64,000 bases of DNA from Bradyrhizobium altum. Its GTDB lineage: Bacteria; Pseudomonadota; Alphaproteobacteria; Rhizobiales; Xanthobacteraceae. Position 1 is the first letter of the stretch; each line of letters begins with the position of its first letter. The stretch covers positions 62,001 through 126,000 of the forward strand of contig NZ_JACMYP010000003.1 in NCBI RefSeq assembly GCF_020889705.1. Direction: 5' to 3'. Made by a program: the position numbers and the translations under genes. Shown here in pieces: positions 57,310-64,000 of the stretch. The notes beneath the pieces are model-generated. The model made no database searches, was not told the origin of the DNA, and saw nothing but the letters and a program-made list of their open reading frames with translations.

Positions 57310-58731
57310 TCACATTCTTCGACCCTCAATCAGGTCAACCCAATCTTGTATCGAGAATTGCCAATCGAACTTTCTTGCGGCCTCTTGGATCGAGTGGCAC
57401 TTCTCGACGTAGGCTGAGGGGTTCTCTTTGTAGAACTTCAAGGTCGCAGCGGTGAAAGACACAAACCTGTCGGCTTGAACGGGTGCAAGGATGCCCCCGC
57501 CCTGACAGGCTTTCTGCGGGAAATGACCGACTGGCGTTCCGATGACCAGGCGGCCTGCGGCTGCTCCCTCCATGACCGGTAACTGTGCAGCTTCGCTGAT
57601 CGAGCTTGTTATAATGGCGCCGACAGACCGGTAGAACTCCGGCATGTCATGAAATGATGTTTGCTTCGCTGTCGAGCCGGCGACTTTGAACGGTAGCCCG
57701 GCGGCAGCCGCGGCCGATTGAGCGAGCGCTCCTCTCTTCCATTCGACACCGTAAGTCTTTGTCGCCATGGAAGATGCATAGCCGACCGCGTCCAAATGCT
57801 GAGCTATTGGGGAGTGGAATGTTTCGTAGTCGATGCCTAGAGAGGCCACCATGGGTGGCCTGGAAATGCCACTCATCATGGAAGCGCAATAGACATAGTC
57901 GCTGACAACGGCATAGTTGGAGAGTTTTTCAAAAGCCTCGATGCCCTTCCGTTCGATGAGCATGCGGATGTCGAATTCGTGGTGAGACACCGCAATGATC
58001 CGCTCGTACGGCACCTTGTACGTATCAACCAGGACACTGACCCCATCCAGGGCAGTAATGAAGCAGTCATAGTACGATTGAAGGGCGTCGAAATGTTGCG
58101 CGTGGTTCTGCTGCCAATTCAGGATGTCTACGATGTAGCCTTCCTTGTACAAATTCTTGCTCAGGTCGTAGTAGACCCGTCCATGTGACCAGGCCGGGTA
58201 GCCAAAGGCCAATAGCTTCGCCTTAGGTGGTTTCGCACCGGTTCGAGCCCGGATCGTGGGGTGAACGATGTATTCCTGAATATCTCTAACCGCGTAGCCT
58301 TCAGACCTGTAGTCCGTCTCGGGATATTTGTCGGGTGCGAGGTTTGAGGAGATAAGAAACAATTCCCAGGTGCTGCAGATCTCCGCCAAGCCGAAGCCGC
58401 CGTCGGGATAGGCAGAGAGAAAGGTGCTGCCCAGCTTCAGGCAGAATAGCCCGCGCTCCAGAGCGATCAGTTCCAGCGGCGCAGCTGTGCTGCTCTTGTC
58501 CAGGATCGGCTTGAGCCCGTCTCGACCAAACCCAAAGTCTTCCGCCTTCTCGGCGCCTGGCGTATAGCGCGCGCGACATTGATGGCTTGTCGACTGCTGG
58601 GGCACCAATAGGACCAGATTGTCAGGCACATGATCGATTGGACCGTGCCGAAGCGTTCTCGTCGCCGGGTCGAGATAGACGATTGTGCCAAACGACGTCA
58701 ATAATCCGGCCTGCAAGCAATCGGGACTCAC
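57310..58731 (-). CDS. Glycosyltransferase-like protein (GT4/CgeB-type C-terminal half)
   Basis: A 473-residue protein starting with GTG 58731 that overlaps the stop of the upstream GT gene by four bases (GTGA). The N-terminal 160 residues are unassigned and strand-rich. The C-terminal 300 residues look like a GT-B fold: KAKLLAFGYPAWSHGRVYYD, IIAVSHHEFDIRMLIERKGI, a Rossmann part with MVASLGIDYETFHS, and a donor-site-like segment SISEAAQLPVMEGAAAGRLV. It probably transfers sugar in the cytoplasm to a lipid carrier or protein. It is the last gene of the leftward glycan operon. Confidence 0.7.
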   Translation of the reverse strand: MSPDCLQAGLLTSFGTIVYLDPATRTLRHGPIDHVPDNLVLLVPQQSTSHQCRARYTPGAEKAEDFGFGRDGLKPILDKSSTAAPLELIALERGLFCLKLGSTFLSAYPDGGFGLAEICSTWELFLISSNLAPDKYPETDYRSEGYAVRDIQEYIVHPTIRARTGAKPPKAKLLAFGYPAWSHGRVYYDLSKNLYKEGYIVDILNWQQNHAQHFDALQSYYDCFITALDGVSVLVDTYKVPYERIIAVSHHEFDIRMLIERKGIEAFEKLSNYAVVSDYVYCASMMSGISRPPMVASLGIDYETFHSPIAQHLDAVGYASSMATKTYGVEWKRGALAQSAAAAAGLPFKVAGSTAKQTSFHDMPEFYRSVGAIITSSISEAAQLPVMEGAAAGRLVIGTPVGHFPQKACQGGGILAPVQADRFVSFTAATLKFYKENPSAYVEKCHSIQEAARKFDWQFSIQDWVDLIEGRRM

Positions 58732-59813
58732 GATGGCGACCCCGCCATCATCTCGCTTCGTCTCTTTACAAAGAACTCCAGATTATTGATCAGCCGCTGA
58801 TTGTGAGGGTCCAGTTCGAGGGCGGCACGTCCCCATGCGACGGCCTGGTCCATCGCGTTAAGATGCCAGGCGGCGATCGCGCCAAGATCGTGCAGTCGAA
58901 ACCCCCAGCTATGCTCATCATCGAGATAGCTCCCGGTCCGGCTGGTCTTTCCGATGCCGTTTGCACAGGCCCAGAAGAGATTATACCAATCTGCCTGGCT
59001 ATGAAGGTGTTCGGCCAAATCCAACCAGATCTCGCGCCGGTGTGGGGCTTCCAGTCGCGCTCTTTCGAGCCAGTTGATCTTTCTGGCCGGGTCAGTCCGT
59101 GCGAGGTAGCGCATCGCCTCCGCACGTTCCTCGCCCCACGTACTTGTTGGCAGCTCCAAATACCGTGAAAGCAGTGCAGTCGCCTCGTCGCTTCTGTTCG
59201 CCCACATATAGTCCCGGCCGAGCCAAAAGCAGATCTGCGAATCGTCGGGATCCTCTCGATGAGCGACTTCCATCAGCGGCAGATATTGCTGCCGGGTATC
59301 TTTCGAATGATCCTGCACCTCGCACATCACGATATCGAGGCACTCCGTGGTGACTTCTGCTCCGGAGTATGAGAGAGCTTCATGGACCGGACGCTTGAAC
59401 CGATATCCCCAACGATGATGAAAATTCTTCGTCGGCCAGCCGCGCAAGATCGCTGGATCGCCAGGATGTGCCCGGTAGACCGTGCGGCAGAACAGGGCCG
59501 TCGTATCGGCTAACCACGCAGCCTCGAGCCTCTCCCGCCATCCCGGCTCGAGATAGCGATCCATATCCATGGAACAGCAGACATCGACATCGGATGGAAT
59601 GAGCGCCATTGCAGCGTTCCGCGCGACATCAAAACGCCAGGGACGGACCGAAATCGTGTGAACGATGACGCCTGCACGCTGCAAACGCTCTACCGTGTCA
59701 TCACTGCTACCCGTGTCCGCCACAATCCGATGGTCGGCATCCAAGGCAGAGTGCGCCCAGCGCTCGGCATGTGCGGCCTCGTTCAATGCAATCGTGTAGA
59801 CTGCGACTTTCAA
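58728..59813 (-). CDS. GT2-like glycosyltransferase with TPR-like C-terminal half
   Basis: A 361-residue protein. The start is TTG 59813, with GAGGAG five bases upstream. Residues 1-110 are a GT-A (family 2) domain: VAVYTIALNEAAHAERW, VADTGSSDDTVERL and the metal-binding CCSMDMDRYLEPGW. The acceptor segment WPTKNFHHRWGYRFKRPVHE follows. Residues 190-350 are TPR-like helical repeats. The layout matches the N-terminal part of the giant neighbour upstream, suggesting duplication. It is followed by the GT4-like gene with overlap. Confidence 0.85.
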   Translation of the reverse strand: MKVAVYTIALNEAAHAERWAHSALDADHRIVADTGSSDDTVERLQRAGVIVHTISVRPWRFDVARNAAMALIPSDVDVCCSMDMDRYLEPGWRERLEAAWLADTTALFCRTVYRAHPGDPAILRGWPTKNFHHRWGYRFKRPVHEALSYSGAEVTTECLDIVMCEVQDHSKDTRQQYLPLMEVAHREDPDDSQICFWLGRDYMWANRSDEATALLSRYLELPTSTWGEERAEAMRYLARTDPARKINWLERARLEAPHRREIWLDLAEHLHSQADWYNLFWACANGIGKTSRTGSYLDDEHSWGFRLHDLGAIAAWHLNAMDQAVAWGRAALELDPHNQRLINNLEFFVKRRSEMMAGSPS

Positions 59814-59878
59814 TCGGGCTCCTCAGCGAACGCCAAAGTGAAGCGGGCTTTTCTGGTCGTCGGTTCAACGTGCACTTA

Positions 59879-62800
59879 TCAAGCCGGATCCCCCCGCTTG
59901 CGGATGGCAACCAACCCTCCCATCAGCTTGGCCCTGGCCAACTCATAATGACTTTCGAAAAAGAGAATATCCGCGAACTGGTGAGCGATGCGGGCCACGC
60001 CGAAAGGATCCGGCGAGCGGGCTTCGTTGTGCTGCTTTATCTCGCGCAGCAGTGTCTTCGTGAGCGTAATCTTGGCCGGGTCCTCACCGGGCGGCTGCCA
60101 GTCCAGATCCTCGATGAAGTACCATCCACCATCGGCCAACAGGGGAAAGAGTTCGACCAACGTTTGCTGTTCGTCGAGCGAGGCATGGCTGCCGTCATCG
60201 ATGATGACGTCAAACGAGCCTTGTTCGATCCGCGCAGCCAGATCACGCAGCTTCCCCCGGTCCGACTGATCGCAAACATGCGACGTGAACCTACTGTTGT
60301 TGAGTGCTGAGAAGTCGGTGAGATCGACGCCGGTAACATGGCAGAACGGAAAATAGCTTTGCCAAAGCGCGACCGACGGTACGTCGCTTTGATTTCCTTC
60401 CGCAAGCCCTCTGCAAAGGCCGATCTCCATGAGCCGTCGCAACGAAAATCGTCTGCTTGACAGCAAGCGCTGGTAGATCCGCGCATAGCTGTGCCGGTTG
60501 CCGGTGTGGCGGTTCTTGTCGGTATTGAACTGGTCTGCCAGATCCGCGAATGTGGGTGGGCCATCCTCGGATTTCGTGAGCATCGCGATCAGAGAGTTGG
60601 GATCCTCTGAGCGGGTCTGATTGCGGGCTGTCCAGAGATGCAGCCCGAACACACGGTTATCGTTGAGGTAGTTGGCGAGCTCGCTGGCCGGCCGCTGAAA
60701 GGCATTAACCTCGGTCCAATCGATCGAGTTGAAGAGGACTGGACTGAAGACGCTCGCACGCAATTCCTGGCCTTCGGGTGATGCGATATAGTCGGACAGC
60801 AGTTTGGGCCCGATGTCGCCAAACATGATCGGTTCTTTACTGTACAAGCAGTCGACCGAACGCTCGTACAGGGTACGCAAGTGGCGGCTGAATGGCTTGG
60901 CATAGATCACATTGCCGCAAACGAAGTGCCGGCGATGTCCGCCGCGCCATTGCAGGTTGAAGAAGTAGTCGCCGACGAACGGGAATGGCTTTAGCAGGAT
61001 AACGTCGGAGTCCATCCAAAGACCGCCATGCTCGTAAAGCAGGGCGTACCGGAATATGTCGCTGAAGAATCGCACTTCCGACCGAGTGGCCGCTCGATCG
61101 AACAGCGCCTTGGGCACAACATCCGACGCGTTCCGAATGTCGATCCCTCGCGCCGCAAGGAACGCGAACTTATCAGGCGAATAAGTCCAGATGCGAACCG
61201 CATGCCCGGCGGCGCGCATTGACGATGTCGCGGCCATCAGCGTTCGGTGCTGATCCGACATTGGCTCGTAGAACAGATTGATTTGCGGCAACGGCCCAGA
61301 TTCGTCTCCGAGCTGGGGTGCAATCCGGTCATCGAAGGCTTTAGTCGAGCTGAGACGTCCTTCGGTGGAATCAGCGAGGCGGAGGAATGGGGCGAGGCTC
61401 TCGAAGAAAGTTTCGGTTGATTGTGGCTCTGCGGCGTCATTCGTCGCGACCGGGAGCGGGGCAATCAGGTAATTCTGGATCCCGTCATAGCGTTGGTATT
61501 GTCCGACGGTATGGTATCCGTATTGAGCACACCAGTGTTCGAAGGCAGCGCCCGCGGAATCCCATATCTCGATGAAGATGGTCGGACGCCAACGTTTGAT
61601 CGTTTCGCGCAGTCCATCGAGTATCTCGAACTCCATTCCCTCAGCGTCGAGCTTGATGAGTTCTATCGGTTCATCAAGCAGTACGGAGTCGCCGGGAATT
61701 GCATCGGCCTCGCCGAGCGGATCGGCGAAGAAGCGGGTGTGGCCGAGATTGTCAGGGTCGGGCGTTTCCTTGCGGAATCTGCCGCATCTCGCACCGAGCG
61801 CGGTGCCGAGATTGCTCATGTCTATGTTTCGGCAGCCATTCATGCTGCAGTTTGCCTTGAGGATCGATACGGCGACATCATTGGGCTCGAAGACGATGAT
61901 CTTTGGAGCGTTCGTGAACTTCGACATGTATATCGCGTGATTGCCGACGTTTGCTCCAATGTCGACGAATGCCCCGGTTCCTCGGTAGTGACTCGCAATG
62001 AGTCCGAGCTCCTCGCTCTCGTAGAACTGTCCTTGCTGGTGAAACTTCATCACCGCGTCTGACGGGTTGGTCACGAAGAATCGGACCGGCTGCCCCTTTA
62101 CAACGGACTCGACGACGGAGCCGAGCGGGAGGGATGGGCGGCGCCCGGTCCGGCCGTCCCAAATCTCGTTCGTGCGCTCCAGCATGCGACGGACGTCGTA
62201 AGCCTCGATCGTGGCGATCCACGATTCAGAGTCCGCAACGCTGTAGGATACCAGCAGCCGCTGCTGATCCGGATGCCAGGCTAGCCCGGCCGCAAATTCC
62301 ACGCCCTTTCGATTGAAATAGAACGGGCGGCTGACTGCCACCATCCGGTTCGAATTGTTGAACCAGACGAACCGGTGGTAGTAGAAGCGTCTTCGTTCGG
62401 CCGGGCGCCACTGAACCTCGTGGATGACAGCAAGCCAACCGTCGTCGAACGGAACCAGTTGCGTGCCGCCGCGAAAGCGCGTCGCTGAAATGCGGGGAGG
62501 GTGCTCCTGAAGCGTTTTGCCTTCGGCGTTCACGACGCGGGTCGGGTCGCAAAGATACAGAAAGTTTAGGTCGCCATCCGCGACCTGAGGCATCCAGTTC
62601 TTTTCATCTCGTTTTGGGCCTTCGGGCTCAAGCTTTCGCCATTCAACCAGACGATAGTGCCTGCTCTCGTCCTGCTGCAGCCGTGCCAGCACCTGTTCGC
62701 ACCAGCCCTCGGGCGTGAGCTCTCGCACGCAGGCGATGCTCCATAGGGCGTCGCGCCAGGCGAACAATCGCATGTCCTCGAAGCCTTGAACCCCCGGAAA

Positions 62801-64000
62801 GGCAGGTGGCGGCATGTCGCTGGGAGGCAGAACTTCGGTGCTGGAACGGACCGAGAGATCGTCGCCAAGATGAAGAAGGAAGTTGCGCGTCTTGATCGGT
62901 TCGCCATCGGAGGTCCGATACTCGAGCCCGTCTTCCGTCATGGCGTAATTGACCGCCCTCTGAGCGACAAGAATCTGGTCCCCCAATCGTGTCACCGACG
63001 GATTGAGCGGGACATAGCCGTCGGGCGCGGAAAAGTCGATCCGCTTCGGCGCGAACGAGGGCAGGACGACGTTCGCCGGCTGTACATAGAAATGCAGGTT
63101 TGACCACGCCAGTTCGCGCGGCCCGTCGGCAACGTCCCGGTTGAGCGCGAGATAGTTGCACGCTGCAAAGCCGCGGTTCCTGCGCTCCGTGTCGCCGGCG
63201 TAGTTCGCTGCGATCGAATACTCCTCAAGCAGTCCGGTTTTGTAGACATGGTCCTCCACAAACAGGATGTCCGACCTGGGATATCCGATTGTCAGCCCGA
63301 ACTCCGCGAACAGCGCCGCCGTGTGGTTCTGCCCTCTTTCCCGGTGAAACCTCGAGAGGTCGTAAAGCGGCTCCGCTCGCTGTGACCGTTCGTTGAACGC
63401 CTGGAGAGCTTTGCTGACAAATCCGGCGTCGTCGCCCAAGCCACGCAGGCAGCGCGCCTGTTGCAGGCGCGCCATCCAGGCTTCTTCGTCCCAGCCGCCC
63501 ATGCCGGCGCGCCTGGCATATGCATCGGCGGCCTCGGCGAGGCGGCCGGCGTCGCGAAGGGATTGCGCGAGGTAGAACCAGTAACGGGCGTTCTCCGGAT
63601 CGCCTTCGAGCGCCGCTTTCAGGAGGCGGATGTCGCGCTCGAATTTGTCGACGCGATTGGATCCGCTGGCATGGTCGATATACGACACACCGATCAGCTC
63701 TTCCACGCCGCCCGGCACGTCGAGGTATTCGTGAGTGACACCGTGATAGCGTGCGCCGGCGTCTCGCCGAACCAGACGTGTGTTCGAATAGCTGAGGCCG
63801 CCCGATGTCATCTGCCGCAGGCGATAGCCGGCGCCGGTCAGCTTCCCGCGGAAATCCGCGTCCTCGACGACCAGCTCCATGTCTGCGTCGTCGAACAGGA
63901 GATAGTCGTAATCAAGCGGCGATGCGTAGGCATGATCGAGCGCCGCGTTGCGAGCCTGTTCGAAATTGTGAAACGGGAAACTGTGCAACTCGCCGGGAAT
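59879..64000 (-). CDS. Very large fusion: GT2/TPR, beta-propeller, FkbM methyltransferase, DXD glycosyltransferase, class I methyltransferase (5' end outside window)
   Basis: The frame is open to the right edge, so the N-terminus is missing; 1,373 residues are seen. In order: the end of a GT-A domain with LLFDDADMELVVED (about 63990-63660); TPR-like helices (63650-63300); a GH130-like five-bladed propeller (about 63090-62190; YVPLNPSVTRLGDQILVAQR, GLAWHPDQQRLLVSYS); an FkbM-type methyltransferase (about 62080-61450; VDIGANVGNHAIYMS and KLDAEGMEFEIL); a DXD sugar-transferase domain (about 61290-60600; GGLWMDSDVILLKPF); and a class I methyltransferase (about 60570-59900; LMEIGLCRG, DVIIDDGSHASLDE). 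It would build and methylate a glycan. It is first in an operon with two more glycosyltransferases. Confidence 0.85.
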   Translation of the reverse strand: MPGELHSFPFHNFEQARNAALDHAYASPLDYDYLLFDDADMELVVEDADFRGKLTGAGYRLRQMTSGGLSYSNTRLVRRDAGARYHGVTHEYLDVPGGVEELIGVSYIDHASGSNRVDKFERDIRLLKAALEGDPENARYWFYLAQSLRDAGRLAEAADAYARRAGMGGWDEEAWMARLQQARCLRGLGDDAGFVSKALQAFNERSQRAEPLYDLSRFHRERGQNHTAALFAEFGLTIGYPRSDILFVEDHVYKTGLLEEYSIAANYAGDTERRNRGFAACNYLALNRDVADGPRELAWSNLHFYVQPANVVLPSFAPKRIDFSAPDGYVPLNPSVTRLGDQILVAQRAVNYAMTEDGLEYRTSDGEPIKTRNFLLHLGDDLSVRSSTEVLPPSDMPPPAFPGVQGFEDMRLFAWRDALWSIACVRELTPEGWCEQVLARLQQDESRHYRLVEWRKLEPEGPKRDEKNWMPQVADGDLNFLYLCDPTRVVNAEGKTLQEHPPRISATRFRGGTQLVPFDDGWLAVIHEVQWRPAERRRFYYHRFVWFNNSNRMVAVSRPFYFNRKGVEFAAGLAWHPDQQRLLVSYSVADSESWIATIEAYDVRRMLERTNEIWDGRTGRRPSLPLGSVVESVVKGQPVRFFVTNPSDAVMKFHQQGQFYESEELGLIASHYRGTGAFVDIGANVGNHAIYMSKFTNAPKIIVFEPNDVAVSILKANCSMNGCRNIDMSNLGTALGARCGRFRKETPDPDNLGHTRFFADPLGEADAIPGDSVLLDEPIELIKLDAEGMEFEILDGLRETIKRWRPTIFIEIWDSAGAAFEHWCAQYGYHTVGQYQRYDGIQNYLIAPLPVATNDAAEPQSTETFFESLAPFLRLADSTEGRLSSTKAFDDRIAPQLGDESGPLPQINLFYEPMSDQHRTLMAATSSMRAAGHAVRIWTYSPDKFAFLAARGIDIRNASDVVPKALFDRAATRSEVRFFSDIFRYALLYEHGGLWMDSDVILLKPFPFVGDYFFNLQWRGGHRRHFVCGNVIYAKPFSRHLRTLYERSVDCLYSKEPIMFGDIGPKLLSDYIASPEGQELRASVFSPVLFNSIDWTEVNAFQRPASELANYLNDNRVFGLHLWTARNQTRSEDPNSLIAMLTKSEDGPPTFADLADQFNTDKNRHTGNRHSYARIYQRLLSSRRFSLRRLMEIGLCRGLAEGNQSDVPSVALWQSYFPFCHVTGVDLTDFSALNNSRFTSHVCDQSDRGKLRDLAARIEQGSFDVIIDDGSHASLDEQQTLVELFPLLADGGWYFIEDLDWQPPGEDPAKITLTKTLLREIKQHNEARSPDPFGVARIAHQFADILFFESHYELARAKLMGGLVAIRKRGDPA

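Overview
The window reads as chromosomal DNA of a Bradyrhizobium-like alphaproteobacterium. This is inferred from the high GC content, the large number of amide and amine uptake and catabolism genes, the FecI/FecR-linked giant filamentous adhesin, and short palindromic intergenic repeats of a kind I associate with that genus. No species call is possible from the sequence alone. I saw no rRNA, tRNA, CRISPR array, insertion sequence or prophage.

Layout. (1) 1-4.55 kb: the end of a cytosine-permease-like transporter, a MetX-like alpha/beta hydrolase, and a MoxR/CbbQ-type AAA ATPase with a VWA-domain partner. (2) 4.68-19.1 kb: a receptor-less surface-signalling unit made of a secreted STN plus TonB-C protein, an ECF sigma factor and a FecR anti-sigma, followed by a 3,971-residue filamentous-haemagglutinin-like exoprotein. 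No TpsB transporter gene is present in the window. (3) 19.2-32.0 kb: an amide-utilisation locus. AmiC/AmiR-like regulators diverge from an operon of amidase, formamidase/acetamidase, a five-gene Urt/Fmd-type ABC transporter, an SDR and a second, frameshifted amidase. A frameshifted serine hydrolase converges on it, and a LuxR-type regulator is divergent from that hydrolase. (4) 32.9-35.4 kb: repeat-rich intergenic DNA around a secreted M15-like peptidase gene. (5) 35.4-55.1 kb: a second nitrogen-compound block with gamma-glutamyltransferase, YtcJ-type amidohydrolase, CobW GTPase, a Liv-type ABC transporter, copper amine oxidase with a small secreted partner, class III aminotransferase, HAD hydrolase, UPF0261/Tm-1-like protein, aldehyde dehydrogenase, a frameshifted second class III aminotransferase and two SDRs. 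(6) 55.2-57.3 kb: a NYN-domain gene and decayed DNA. (7) 57.3-64 kb: a leftward glycan-modification operon led by a very large fusion enzyme that runs off the window edge.

How the genes may work together (inference). Block 3 would import short amides, sense them in the cytoplasm through AmiC, release AmiR to antiterminate, and hydrolyse the amides to ammonium and acid. Block 5 would oxidise amines in the periplasm, import the products or related compounds, and finish them with transaminase, dehydrogenase and amidohydrolase steps, with CobW perhaps supplying metal. Block 2 is a regulated surface-adhesion module.

Three genes (29.37, 30.81 and 52.07 kb) are each broken by one frameshift that a single-base change would repair. 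Either they are recent pseudogenes or the assembly has indel errors; the sequence alone cannot decide.
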